A DNA stretch of 64,000 nt from Streptomyces gardneri (GTDB lineage: Bacteria; Actinomycetota; Actinomycetes; Streptomycetales; Streptomycetaceae): assembly GCF_006539185.1 (NCBI RefSeq), contig NZ_BJMN01000013.1, forward strand, positions 124,001 through 188,000, in the 5' to 3' direction. The first letter of the stretch is position 1; each line of letters begins with the position of its first letter. This document shows positions 1 to 7,764 of this stretch, piece after piece. A model generated the notes under the pieces. That model made no database searches, was not told the DNA's origin, and was given only the letters and a program-made list of their open reading frames with translations. Both the position numbers and the translations under genes were made by a program.

Positions 1-57
1 GTACGGTCGGAGGCCGCCCAGCCTCCCTCTCAGCCCGGTGCGTCCGGGCTCCCGCGA
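1..57 (-). promoter_or_regulatory. TPP (thiamine pyrophosphate) riboswitch, 5' part, cut by window edge
   Basis: Read on the minus strand, this segment has the hallmark of the THI element: a CGGGAGCCCGG stem arm, its partner CCGGGCTGAGAGGG containing the invariant CTGAGA, and a second stem GGAGGC...GCCTCC leading into CCGACCGTAC. The remaining conserved part (GAACCTGATC...) would lie left of position 1. It should control divergent thiamine genes outside the window (in Streptomyces usually thiO-thiS-thiG; inference). A possible minus-strand -10 (TAGTCT, 74-79) lies just upstream. The nearby plus-strand thiE fits a thiamine locus. Confidence 0.85.
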
Positions 58-149
58 GTGCTTTACGCCCGCCAGACTAGCTTCCGCCCGCGGCCGGCCA
101 CAGACCCCTCCCCGGACGCTCCCCGGACCGTCACCGGGCCCCTCCCTTC

Positions 150-175
150 CTGACGGTCCGTCAGATGCGTAAGGT
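150..175 (+). promoter_or_regulatory. leaderless promoter with overlapping palindrome
   Basis: A palindrome with arms CTGACGG and CCGTCAG around one T (150-164) overlaps a -35-like CTGACG (150-155). A -10-like TAAGGT (170-175) ends 6 nt before the GTG at 182, so the mRNA probably starts at the start codon. The spacer is short (14 nt), so the -35 is uncertain. The palindrome resembles a TetR-family operator, but no cognate regulator is adjacent inside the window. Confidence 0.5.
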
Positions 176-181
176 GGACGG

Positions 182-1396
182 GTGAGCGAGCAGAAGCAGG
201 CCCAGCAGCAGGTCGTGATCGTCGGCGCCGGAATGGCGGGTGTGCAGACCGCCGTCGCCCTGCGCGAACAGGGCTTCACCGGCCCCGTCACCCTCATCGG
301 GGCCGAGCCCCACCAGCCCTACGACCGGCCCCCGCTCTCCAAGGCGATCCTCCTCGGCAAGGCCGAGGACTCCGCCTTCGACGTCGACTTCGAGGCCCTC
401 GACGTCGAACTCCGCCTCGGCCTCGACGTCACCGGGCTGCGCGCCGCCGACCACGAGATCGACACCGAGGCCGGACCCGTCCCGTACGACGTCCTGGTCG
501 TCGCCACCGGGGCCCACCCGATCACCCTGCCCGGCGCCGAGGGCGTCCCCGGGGTGCATCTGCTGCGCACCCTCGACGACGCCGTGCGCCTCGGCCCCGT
601 CCTGGAGCGCCGCCACACCGTCGTGGTCGTCGGCGCGGGCTGGATCGGCGCCGAGTTCGCCACCGCCGCGCGCGAGGCGGGCTGCGCCGTCACCGTCGTC
701 GAGGCGGCCGACCGCCCCCTCGCCGGGGCCCTGCCCGCCGAGGTCGCCGCCCCCATGGCCGGCTGGTACGGGGCGAACGGCGCCGAACTCCTCACCCACG
801 CGCGCGTGGACACGGTCGAAACCGGCCGGGTCGTCCTCGCCGACGGCCGGGAGCTGCCCGCCGACGCCGTCGTCGTCGGCATCGGCGCCCGTCCCGCCAC
901 CGGCTGGCTCGCCGGCTCCGGCATCGCCCTCGACCCGAGCGGCGCCATCACGGCCGACGAGCGGCTGCGCACCTCCCTGCCCGACGTGTACGCCGTCGGC
1001 GACTGCGCCTCCTACCCCTCGGCCCGCTACGGCAAGCGCCTCCTCGTCCACCACTGGGACAACGCCCTCCAGGGCCCGCGCACCGTCGCCGCCACGATCA
1101 CCGGCGCCGACACCGGCCCGTACGACCCCGTGCCGTACTTCTGGTCCGAGCAGTTCGGCCGGTTCGTCCAGTACGCCGGACACCACGCGGACGCCGACGA
1201 GCTCCTGTGGCGCGGCGACCCGGCCGAGGACACCTGGTCCGTGCTCTGGCTGCGCGCCGGGGTCCCGGTCGCCCTCCTCGCCGTCGGCCGCCCCCGCGAC
1301 CTGGCCCAGGGCCGCAAGCTCATCGAGACGGCCACCGCCGTCGATCCCGCGCGCGCCGCCGACCCGTCCGTCCCCCTGAAGGCGGCGGTCCGATAG
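182..1396 (+). CDS. FAD-dependent ferredoxin-type NAD(P) reductase
   Basis: A 404-residue flavoprotein of the pyridine nucleotide-disulfide oxidoreductase superfamily, closest in layout to ferredoxin or rubredoxin reductases. Visible features are an N-terminal FAD Rossmann motif (VVIVGAGMAG, about residues 11-20), a second NAD(P)-binding motif (VVVVGAGWIGAE, about 147-158), the FAD-closing motif YAVGDCAS near 270, and a C-terminal reductase domain with the FWSEQFG segment. It would move electrons from NAD(P)H to a small iron-sulfur protein or P450 partner; no partner is encoded nearby. The GTG start sits right behind a -10 hexamer, suggesting a leaderless transcript. It lies between thiamine genes but has no evident thiamine role. 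Confidence 0.85.
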   Translation: MSEQKQAQQQVVIVGAGMAGVQTAVALREQGFTGPVTLIGAEPHQPYDRPPLSKAILLGKAEDSAFDVDFEALDVELRLGLDVTGLRAADHEIDTEAGPVPYDVLVVATGAHPITLPGAEGVPGVHLLRTLDDAVRLGPVLERRHTVVVVGAGWIGAEFATAAREAGCAVTVVEAADRPLAGALPAEVAAPMAGWYGANGAELLTHARVDTVETGRVVLADGRELPADAVVVGIGARPATGWLAGSGIALDPSGAITADERLRTSLPDVYAVGDCASYPSARYGKRLLVHHWDNALQGPRTVAATITGADTGPYDPVPYFWSEQFGRFVQYAGHHADADELLWRGDPAEDTWSVLWLRAGVPVALLAVGRPRDLAQGRKLIETATAVDPARAADPSVPLKAAVR

Positions 1397-1434
1397 GGCC
1401 CGACCCCCCTGAAGGCGCAGTCGGGCAGGGCCCG
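1372..1434. repeat. imperfect direct repeat spanning a stop codon
   Basis: Two about 31-bp copies (1372-1402 and 1404-1434) share CCCCCTGAAGGCG, then a diverged centre, then AGGGCCCG. The first copy contains the last codons and the TAG stop of the reductase gene; the second lies in the spacer. It looks like a small tandem duplication of a gene end. Confidence 0.6.
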
Positions 1435-1471
1435 GGTACCGGCTGTCGGTCCGGGATGGCAGGCTTGTCCT

Positions 1472-1837
1472 GTGACCGAGATTGACGTAAAGATCGATGC
1501 GCTCGTCCCCGCCTGGCTCTACGTGCCCGACATCGCGGAGGCGCTCGATGTCGACGTGGTGCGCGTGCGACAGCTGATCAAGGATGGCCAGCTCATCGCC
1601 GTGCGCCGCGGCGAGAACAGGTCCCTGCAGGTTCCCGCCGCCTTCATCCAGGGCGACAAGATCGTCAAGGGCCTCGTCGGCCTCCTGACCGTCCTGCGGG
1701 ACGACGGCTTCAGCGACGAGGAGATGCTGGAGTGGCTCTTCACTCCGGACGAGAGCCTGCCGGGCACGCCCGCCCAGGCCCTCAATGAGAATCGCGGCAC
1801 GGAGGTGAAGCGCCGCGCCCAGGCGCTCGCCATCTGA
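1472..1837 (+). CDS. Rv2175c-family winged-helix DNA-binding protein
   Basis: A 121-residue protein resembling the mycobacterial Rv2175c family, small DNA-binding proteins with a winged helix-turn-helix and a C-terminal extension. The putative HTH is near residues 18-45 (YVPDIAEALDVDVVRVRQLIKDG), followed by a wing with VRRGENRS and a helical C-terminus. In Mycobacterium tuberculosis the homologue is a substrate of the kinase PknL; that is family knowledge, not shown here. No kinase gene is adjacent in this window. The GTG start lies 6 nt after a CAGGCT hexamer (1460-1465), so the mRNA may be leaderless. Its DNA target is unknown. Confidence 0.8.
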   Translation: MTEIDVKIDALVPAWLYVPDIAEALDVDVVRVRQLIKDGQLIAVRRGENRSLQVPAAFIQGDKIVKGLVGLLTVLRDDGFSDEEMLEWLFTPDESLPGTPAQALNENRGTEVKRRAQALAI

Positions 1838-1963
1838 CGCCCGTACGCCATCAGGCGGCGGTGCGCTGACGCACCGAAGACACCACCAGCGGGTGTCGCG
1901 GCGACCGGCCCTCCCCGGGCCGGCCGCCGCGGCACCGGCGACACCGACGGGGGGAACCCACCC
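1838..1963. other. intergenic hairpins upstream of thiE
   Basis: Two perfect 7-bp hairpins lie here: CGGTGCG/CGCACCG with a 4-nt loop (1859-1876) and CCGGCCC/GGGCCGG with a 5-nt loop (1905-1923). Neither has a T-tract. They may be weak terminators for the upstream gene. A G-rich ribosome site (GGGGGGAA) precedes the thiE ATG. No TPP element was seen here. Confidence 0.45.
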
Positions 1964-2623
1964 ATGCCCACGCCTCGTGAGCGGCTCGCCGACGCCCGGC
2001 TCTACCTGTGCACCGACGCCCGGAAGCGCCAGGGCGACCTGCCCGCCTTCCTCGACGCCGTGCTCTCCTCCGGCGTGGACATCGTGCAGCTCCGCGACAA
2101 GGGCATGGAGGCCGGCGAGGAGCTGGAGCACCTCGCCGTCTTCGCCGAGGCCGCCCGCCGGCACGGCAAGCTCCTCGCGGTGAACGACCGGGCGGACGTC
2201 GCCCACGCCATCGGCTCCGACGTCCTCCACCTCGGCCAGGGCGACCTGCCCGTGCCCGCCGCCCGCGCGATCCTCGGCGGCGGTGACGGCGTACTGATCG
2301 GCCGCTCCTGCCACGCCGAGTCCGAGGCGGCCGCGGCCGCCGTCGAACCGGGCGTGGACTACTTCTGCACCGGGCCCTGCTGGCCCACCCCCACCAAGCC
2401 CGGGCGGTACGCGCCGGGGCTCGACCTCGTGCGGTACACGGCCGGTCTGGCCCAGAACCGGCCGTGGTTCGCCATCGGCGGCATCGACGAGACCAACCTC
2501 GACGAGGTCCTGGACGCCGGCGCCCGCCGGATCGTCGTCGTCCGCGCGATCACCGAGGCGGACGACCCGGCGGCCGCCACCACCGCCCTCGCCAAGCGGG
2601 TCCGGGAGCGGGCCACGGCCTGA
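1964..2623 (+). CDS. thiE: thiamine-phosphate synthase ThiE
   Basis: A 219-residue TIM-barrel enzyme that couples the thiazole phosphate moiety to the pyrimidine HMP-PP to make thiamine phosphate. Family motifs are visible: IVQLRDKG (about 41-48, pyrophosphate contact), [11 protein letters not shown] (about 68-78), [10 protein letters not shown], and the glycine-rich phosphate site FAIGGI near the C-terminus, followed by [11 protein letters not shown]. Length is normal for ThiE. The ATG is preceded by a G-rich site. It is close to the TPP riboswitch at the left edge, so thiamine synthesis genes are probably split between divergent units here. Only the off-window unit visibly carries the riboswitch. 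Confidence 0.96.
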   Translation: MPTPRERLADARLYLCTDARKRQGDLPAFLDAVLSSGVDIVQLRDKGMEAGEELEHLAVFAEAARRHGKLLAVNDRADVAHAIGSDVLHLGQGDLPVPAARAILGGGDGVLIGRSCHAESEAAAAAVEPGVDYFCTGPCWPTPTKPGRYAPGLDLVRYTAGLAQNRPWFAIGGIDETNLDEVLDAGARRIVVVRAITEADDPAAATTALAKRVRERATA

Positions 2624-2647
2624 GCCCGTTCGCGGGCGGGTGTTCTC

Positions 2648-2670
2648 CGGGCGCCCCGAAACGGCGCCCG
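2648..2670 (+). terminator. hairpin downstream of thiE
   Basis: Perfect 8-bp stem CGGGCGCC/GGCGCCCG with a 7-nt loop, 25 nt after the thiE stop. No T-tract follows, as is common for Streptomyces terminators. Confidence 0.5.
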
Positions 2671-2745
2671 CGAGATTGTCCGAAAAATTGTCCACAACGC
2701 GGACGCCGTCTACGCGGGTCCTCGTCCCCCGTCTAACCTGCCCGT

Positions 2746-3663
2746 ATGGCCCTAGGTACCGCTTCCGTCCGCTCGGACCGCGCACGCACGGTCCGCGAGA
2801 TCCTCGCCTCCGGCGGCACGTCGTACTCCTTCGAGTTCTACGCGCCCCGGACCGCGAAGGGCGAGCAGGTCCTCTGGAACGCGATGCGCCGGGTCGAGGC
2901 AGTCGGCCCCAGCTTCGTCTCCGTGACCTACGGCGCCGGTGGCACCACACGGGGTGGCACCGTCAAGGCCACCCAGAAGATCGCCTCCGACACCACGCTC
3001 ACCCCCGTCGCGCACCTCACCGCCGTCGACCACTCGGTGGCCGAACTGCGCAACGTCCTCGGCCAGTACGCCGACGCCGGCATCCGCAACATGCTCGCGC
3101 TGCGCGGCGACCCGGCCGGCGACCCGCTGGGGGAGTGGGTCGAGCACCCGGAGGGCGTCCGGTATGCCGCCGACCTGGTCCGGCTCATCAAGGAGTCGGG
3201 AGACTTCTGCGTCGGCGTCGCGGCCTTCCCCGAGATGCACCCCCGCTCCACCGACTGGGACAAGGACATCCGGCACTTCGTGGACAAGTGCCGCGCGGGC
3301 GCCGACTACGCGATCACCCAGATGTTCTTCGATCCGGAGAACTATCTGCGGCTGCGCGACAGCGTCGCCAAGGCGGGCTGCGAGACCCCGATCATCCCCG
3401 AGGTCATGCCCGTTGTGAACGTGAAGACCCTCGACCGGCTGCCGCAGCTGAGCAACGCCACCTTCCCGGCGCATGTGAAAGACCGCATCCTCGCGGTCAA
3501 GGACGATCCCGCCGCTGTACGCTCCATCGGTATCGAGTTCGCGACGGAGTTCTGCGCGCGTCTGCTCTCCGAGGGTGTCCCCGGACTGCACTTCATCACG
3601 CTGAACAGCTCCACCGCGACGCTCGAGATCTACGAGAATCTCGGACTGCACCAGCAGTCGTGA
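2746..3663 (+). CDS. metF: methylenetetrahydrofolate reductase MetF
   Basis: A 305-residue FAD enzyme that reduces 5,10-methylene-THF to 5-methyl-THF, the methyl donor for methionine synthesis. Family segments are visible: [13 protein letters not shown] near the N-terminus, [12 protein letters not shown] (about 58-69), NMLALRGDP (about 112-120), [13 protein letters not shown] (about 152-164) and [13 protein letters not shown] (about 195-207). Length matches bacterial MetF. A -10-like TAACCT (2734-2739) ends 6 nt before the ATG and there is no Shine-Dalgarno sequence, so a leaderless mRNA is likely. No SAM riboswitch was found upstream. Confidence 0.97.
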   Translation: MALGTASVRSDRARTVREILASGGTSYSFEFYAPRTAKGEQVLWNAMRRVEAVGPSFVSVTYGAGGTTRGGTVKATQKIASDTTLTPVAHLTAVDHSVAELRNVLGQYADAGIRNMLALRGDPAGDPLGEWVEHPEGVRYAADLVRLIKESGDFCVGVAAFPEMHPRSTDWDKDIRHFVDKCRAGADYAITQMFFDPENYLRLRDSVAKAGCETPIIPEVMPVVNVKTLDRLPQLSNATFPAHVKDRILAVKDDPAAVRSIGIEFATEFCARLLSEGVPGLHFITLNSSTATLEIYENLGLHQQS

Positions 3664-3717
3664 CCGGTCGTACCCGCCCCGACCCGCGGCGGTGACCGTG
3701 GAGAGGGGCGGCGGGGC

Positions 3718-4590
3718 ATGGGGTGGACGGTCCTCTACATCGCATTCGGCGTGGTCGCGCTGTGGCTGCTGGGGGAGGTGCTCCTCCAGTACAAGGCGCG
3801 GCTGCGCTGGCGACTGCTCGCCTTCACCGGCTTCCTCGGTGTCGTCCTGGGCGTCCTGCTGCCCTCGGTGGCGGTCATCATCGCCGGCGCGGTCGCCTTC
3901 GCCGTCGGCCAGACCTATGTGACGCTCTCCTTCCGCCGCGGCTTCTCCACCGGCTGGGCGATCGGCGGGAACCCCGGCGCGAGCCGCCGCCGCAAGGCCG
4001 GTTCCCCGGCGCAGGCCGGGCCGACGCTGGAGGTCACCGAGCTCTCGTACGACACCGCCGACGCCTATGACACGGCGGACGGCCACCGCCACGAAGACCC
4101 CGCCACCGCCGCCGAGACCACCGCGGTCTACGAGCCCCAGCCGCTGCCGGACGAGACCGGCCAGTACGGGATCTACGACCTCGGCCACCAGGACGCGGGC
4201 CACACCGGTCACCACGACACCGGGCACCACGACACCGGCCAGGGCGCGGGCTACGGCACGGGATACGAGCAGCCGCAGCAGCCCGCCTACGACCCGTACG
4301 CCCCGGCGTACGAGCAGCAGCAGCCGGCCTACGACTACGGCACGCCCGCCGCGCAGCAGCAGTACGCCGCCTACTCCGACCCGTACATCGGCCCGGGCAC
4401 GGACGGCCAGCAGTACACCTCGTACTACGGCGACCCCTACGCCCCCTCGTACACCTACGACACCCCGCCCGGCGGCGTCTGGGTCCCGCAGCAGCGCGAC
4501 ACCGAACAGCCCCCGCAGCAGGCGCCGCAGCAGCAGAGCCCGTACGGCTACGAGCAGCACCCGGACGAGCAGCAGCAGTACCGCTACTGA
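3718..4590 (+). CDS. membrane protein with long Tyr/Gln/Pro-rich disordered tail
   Basis: A 290-residue protein not assigned to a characterised family. The first about 70 residues contain two hydrophobic segments (WTVLYIAFGVVALWLLGEVLL and a second around 34-67), probably membrane spans. The remaining about 200 residues are low complexity: runs of HDTGHHDTG, then many short YDPYAP, QQQPAYDY and YGDPY motifs rich in Tyr, Gln, Pro and Asp. The tail is probably cytoplasmic and disordered; its side of the membrane is not certain. The gene follows metF after 54 nt and ends at a very strong terminator. Function unknown. Confidence 0.75.
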   Translation: MGWTVLYIAFGVVALWLLGEVLLQYKARLRWRLLAFTGFLGVVLGVLLPSVAVIIAGAVAFAVGQTYVTLSFRRGFSTGWAIGGNPGASRRRKAGSPAQAGPTLEVTELSYDTADAYDTADGHRHEDPATAAETTAVYEPQPLPDETGQYGIYDLGHQDAGHTGHHDTGHHDTGQGAGYGTGYEQPQQPAYDPYAPAYEQQQPAYDYGTPAAQQQYAAYSDPYIGPGTDGQQYTSYYGDPYAPSYTYDTPPGGVWVPQQRDTEQPPQQAPQQQSPYGYEQHPDEQQQYRY

Positions 4591-4600
4591 CCGGGCGTGC

Positions 4601-4655
4601 CCTGGGGGGTGTCTCGTCGATCAGGCCCGGCCTGATCGACGAGACACCCCCCAGG
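4601..4655. terminator. 25-bp perfect-stem bidirectional terminator
   Basis: Left arm 4601-4625 and right arm 4631-4655 are exact reverse complements (25 bp) around a 5-nt loop CCCGG, and TCCTTTT follows on the plus strand. It lies between two convergent genes and can serve both. Confidence 0.9.
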
Positions 4656-4661
4656 TCCTTT

Positions 4662-6095
4662 TCAGCGCGAGCCGCGGAAGTCCGCGCCCTCCACGATCAG
4701 ACCCGCGACCAGCGCGCCCGACATGCCCGCGTGGGCGAGCCCGCCGCCCGGGTGGGACCAGCCGCCGGCGAAGTACAGGCCGGGCAGCGGGGAGACGTTC
4801 GCGGCGGGCAGCAGACGGCCGTCGGCCCCGCCGAGCGCGGGGCCCGGCACCTCGGCGATCCCGGTGTCCCGCCGTACGTCCTCCGGGGTGCGGACGTGCC
4901 GCCACAGCAGCCGCTCGCGCAGGCCGGGAACGGCGAGACCGGCCGCGTCGACCATCCGGTCGGCGAAGGTGTCCCAGTCCTCTCCCGAAGCCGCGCGGAC
5001 CGTCGCCGTGACCGTCACAGCCTCGTGGGTGTCGTCGGGCCGCAGCGCCGGGTCGTCCGGCCGGAGGACCGTCACGGTCGGCCGCTCGCCGGCCCCGTGC
5101 ACGACCGTGCGGTGGACCGCCGTCGCCTCCCGGGGGCCGCGCAGGGCCAGACACACCGTCACCCGGCTCGTCCCGATCTCCTGGTGGAGCGGCCAGTCGT
5201 CCTGCCGCTCCCAACCGATGACCTGGTCGCTGTAGAGCACTGGGACCGGCGCGCCGGAGACCACGTGGTCGGCCTCGACCGTCTCGCCTCCGGCGAGCCC
5301 GACGCCGGCCGCCCGGCCGTTCTTCTCCAGGACCTCCTCCACGGGCGCCTCGAAGACGAACTCCACCCGCCGCTTGCGGCAGCGCTCGTACACCGCGTCG
5401 GCCAGGGCCCGCAGGCCCCCGCCGACGTACCAGCTGCCGAAGGTCTGCTCCATGTACGGCAGGACGGCCGCGGCGGCCGGGGCGGTCGCCGGGTCGAAGC
5501 CGTACGACCAGGCGTAGGCGTCGAGCAGGGCGACGAGCCGGGGATCGCGCAGCTCACGCGCCCCGACCTGGGCGAGCGTCGTCGTCGGACGCCGCAGCAG
5601 GCCCGTCTTGAGCGCCGGGTACGGCTCCCGGGCCAGCGGCGCCGGGTCGGCCGGCTGCGGCTCCTCGAGGAGCGGGCGCCGGGTCCGGTCCCAGGCCTCT
5701 CGGGCCCGCACCAGGAACTCGCCCCAGCGCTCGCCCGAGCCCGCGCCGAGCGCGGCGTCCAGGGCGGCGACCGTGCCGGCCCGGGAGGCGTTCGGCAGGT
5801 CGACGCGCGTGCCGTCCGCGAAGACATGACGACTCGCCGGATCGACCTGGGTCAGTGCGAGGCACTCCTCCAGGGGCTCCTTGCCCGTCTTCACGAACAG
5901 GTCCCGGTAGACGGCGGGCAGGTGCAGCAGCCCCGGGCCGGTGTCGAAGGCGAAGCCCTCGCGGGCGAAGCGGCCGACCGCCCCGCCGTACGTCGCCGTC
6001 CGCTCGTACACCGTCACCCGGTGGCCCGCCACGGCCAGTCGGGCCGCCGTCGCCATGGCGCCGAGTCCCGCGCCGATCACCACAATCCGTGCCAT
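4662..6095 (-). CDS. CrtI/phytoene desaturase-like FAD oxidoreductase
   Basis: A 477-residue NAD(P)/FAD-dependent oxidoreductase of the phytoene desaturase and amine oxidase superfamily. The N-terminal dinucleotide site MARIVVIGAGLGAMATA is followed by VTVYERTATYGGAVGRF (a CrtI-like E-x5-GG motif) and FDTGPGLLHLP. The C-terminal FAD motif reads GLYFAGGWSHPGGGLAHAGMSG, typical of carotenoid desaturases and retinol saturase-like enzymes. No carotenoid cluster is adjacent, so the substrate is unknown. A -10-like TAGGGT (complement of 6103-6108) ends 7 nt before the ATG, suggesting a leaderless mRNA. Confidence 0.85.
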   Translation of the reverse strand: MARIVVIGAGLGAMATAARLAVAGHRVTVYERTATYGGAVGRFAREGFAFDTGPGLLHLPAVYRDLFVKTGKEPLEECLALTQVDPASRHVFADGTRVDLPNASRAGTVAALDAALGAGSGERWGEFLVRAREAWDRTRRPLLEEPQPADPAPLAREPYPALKTGLLRRPTTTLAQVGARELRDPRLVALLDAYAWSYGFDPATAPAAAAVLPYMEQTFGSWYVGGGLRALADAVYERCRKRRVEFVFEAPVEEVLEKNGRAAGVGLAGGETVEADHVVSGAPVPVLYSDQVIGWERQDDWPLHQEIGTSRVTVCLALRGPREATAVHRTVVHGAGERPTVTVLRPDDPALRPDDTHEAVTVTATVRAASGEDWDTFADRMVDAAGLAVPGLRERLLWRHVRTPEDVRRDTGIAEVPGPALGGADGRLLPAANVSPLPGLYFAGGWSHPGGGLAHAGMSGALVAGLIVEGADFRGSR

Positions 6096-6128
6096 GTCAG
6101 CGACCCTATCCGGCGGGTCGGACAGCGC

Positions 6129-6776
6129 TCAGAAGTGGTCGGACTCGTCCGGCGGGGGCTGTGTCCGTGCCGCGCGTCTCCCCGCGTACGCCAGCTGCTT
6201 CTCCTCGCGGCGCTGGGACCGGCGGCGCAGGAAGCGGCGGATCTTCTGGGCGAGGAAGAACAGTATCGCCAGGCCGAGGGTGAGCAGGACGGCCGCGATG
6301 ATCGACGCCGCCACCGGGTTGAAGATCGCGAAGGTGACGATCGCGGCCACGCCGAGGTCCTCCGCCAGGCTCAGCGCGACGTTGGAGAACGGCTCGGGCG
6401 TGGTGTTGACCGCCATCCTCGTCCCGGCCTTGACGAAGTGGCTCAGGAGCGCCGTCGTGCCGCCGACCGCGCCCGCCGCGAGCTGCGGCAGCGAACCGTC
6501 CTGACCGGCGAGGAGAGCGGCGACCACGGCCCCCGCGATCGGCCGGATCACCGTGTGGACGGAGTCCCAGGCCGAGTCGACGTACGGAATCTTGTCCGCC
6601 ACCGCCTCGCACAGGAACAGCACGCCCGCGACGACGAGGACATCGGTGCGCTGCAAGGACTCGGGCACCTCGTCGGTCAGCCCGGTCGCGCCGAAGATGC
6701 CGAACAACAGGACCACCGCGTACGCGTTGATCCCGCTCGCCCAGCCGCTCGTGAACACCAGAGGGAGTACCGACAC
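6129..6776 (-). CDS. DUF4126 membrane protein
   Basis: A 215-residue membrane protein with several hydrophobic stretches (VLLFGIFGAT, DVLVVAGVLFLCEAVADKIP, AAGAVGGTTALLSHFVKAGTR, ILFFLAQKIRRFLRRR) and a basic C-terminus. The pattern SGWASGINAYA at the N-terminus is characteristic of the DUF4126 family, whose function is unknown. I chose the GTG at 6776 because the family normally begins MSVLPLVF and a -10-like TACGAT (complement of 6784-6789) ends 7 nt before it, consistent with a leaderless message. The reading frame stays open further upstream. Confidence 0.75.
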   Translation of the reverse strand: MSVLPLVFTSGWASGINAYAVVLLFGIFGATGLTDEVPESLQRTDVLVVAGVLFLCEAVADKIPYVDSAWDSVHTVIRPIAGAVVAALLAGQDGSLPQLAAGAVGGTTALLSHFVKAGTRMAVNTTPEPFSNVALSLAEDLGVAAIVTFAIFNPVAASIIAAVLLTLGLAILFFLAQKIRRFLRRRSQRREEKQLAYAGRRAARTQPPPDESDHF

Positions 6777-7111
6777 GCCCGCGATCGTAACCAGGACTGA
6801 GTATCCGTACCTAGAGGGCGAGATGAGTAGATGCGCGGATGGGCCGGGGCCCCTCCGGACGGAAGAGTGGTGACCACGGAAGGGGCGCGGCTCCGGCACC
6901 GCCGGCACGGGGCTGCGGAACGGGGCCGCGCGCCTACCGACTCCGGGGTACGGGGGATGTGCCACGGGGGTGCACGGGGGTGCACGCGAAGAAGGAAGGC
7001 CGGTGCGGTGAGGCTCGGGGGGATCGAGCCTCACCGCACCGGCCTTTTCGCGTGCCGTGGACGGTCCGACGGACGGTGGGCGGCACCTGCTGTCGGGCCG
7101 CCCTTAGGGGC
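6777..7111. other. 335-nt intergenic region, no convincing gene
   Basis: The region between the divergent-side start of DUF4126 and the end of the tetR gene holds a short tandem GGGGGTGCAC repeat (about 6967-6986) and the strong hairpin listed separately. Short open frames here have no ribosome site or family resemblance. I see no further gene. Confidence 0.5.
6997..7049. terminator. 22-bp perfect-stem terminator
   Basis: Arms 6997-7018 and 7026-7047 are exact reverse complements around a 7-nt loop, followed by TTTT on the plus strand and a pyrimidine-rich run on the minus strand. It lies 63 nt beyond the tetR stop and probably ends the minus-strand ABC-yhgE-tetR operon. Confidence 0.88.
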
Positions 7112-7720
7112 CTACCGGCCGCCGACCCGGCCGTGGAGCAGGCGCGAGAGCGCCGCGTGCACGTCGTCGAGCGAACGCTCGCTCTGGAAGGCCTGCCAGT
7201 CGAGCGCCGCCACGAGCACCATCCCGACCAGGGCCGCCGCCGTCAGCTGGACGTCGATGTCCTCGCTCAGCTCGCCGGCCGCGACCCCCTCCCGCAGGAC
7301 CCCCTCGACCACCGCGACGGCCTCCTGGCGGACCACCAGGAGCGTCGAGTTCCAGGCCCGGTTGGTGCGCCAGAGCTCGGCCACGTACAGCTGGGTGAAG
7401 GCCGGGTAGCGGTCGATGAAGACGAGTCCCGCCCGGATCATCGCGTCCAGCGCGTCGATCCGGCTGCCGCCCCGCTCGTCGGTCTCCTCGGCCGCGGCCC
7501 GCAGCGAGGCGGTCAGCAGGGAGACCCCGTGCCGCAGCAGCTCCTCGAAGAGCTCGGTCTTGCTCTTGAAGTTGTAGTAGACCGTGCCCTTGGCCACTCC
7601 GGCCCGCTCGGCGATCTCGTCCACCGTCGTCGCGGAGAAGCCCTGCTCCGCGATGAGCGTGACGGCCGCCTCGTAGAGCTTCGCGCGCGTGGCCTGGCGT
7701 CGGGTGCTGCTGCTGTCCAT
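7112..7720 (-). CDS. TetR-family transcriptional regulator
   Basis: A 202-residue repressor-type protein. The N-terminal TetR HTH is clear (residues about 10-55: RAKLYEAAVTLIAEQGF, then TVDEIAERAGVAKGTVYYNFKSKTELFEELL). The C-terminal ligand domain is helical and unassigned. I chose the ATG at 7720 (MDSSSTRRQ); a GTG 15 nt upstream is also in frame. It is the last gene of a three-gene operon, 44 nt behind yhgE. It probably represses its own operon through the 26-bp palindrome at 10916-10941, a feedback design common for TetR-controlled exporters (inference). Confidence 0.92.
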   Translation of the reverse strand: MDSSSTRRQATRAKLYEAAVTLIAEQGFSATTVDEIAERAGVAKGTVYYNFKSKTELFEELLRHGVSLLTASLRAAAEETDERGGSRIDALDAMIRAGLVFIDRYPAFTQLYVAELWRTNRAWNSTLLVVRQEAVAVVEGVLREGVAAGELSEDIDVQLTAAALVGMVLVAALDWQAFQSERSLDDVHAALSRLLHGRVGGR

Positions 7721-7764
7721 GGGGTCGATTCTCACAGGTGTCGCGGGTGTCACCGGGCCCTGTC

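Noticed and set aside
2624-2745. SAM or cobalamin riboswitch before metF
   Set aside because: Only a short hairpin and a -10 next to the ATG; the promoter suggests no leader at all.
161-2950. 929-residue minus-strand open frame
   Set aside because: Antisense shadow of the reductase, Rv2175c-like and thiE genes; composition (Gly/Arg/Val-rich) and lack of motifs show it is caused by GC bias.
6840-6996. small gene between DUF4126 and tetR
   Set aside because: Short frames lack ribosome sites and look random; the region holds a tandem repeat and a terminator.
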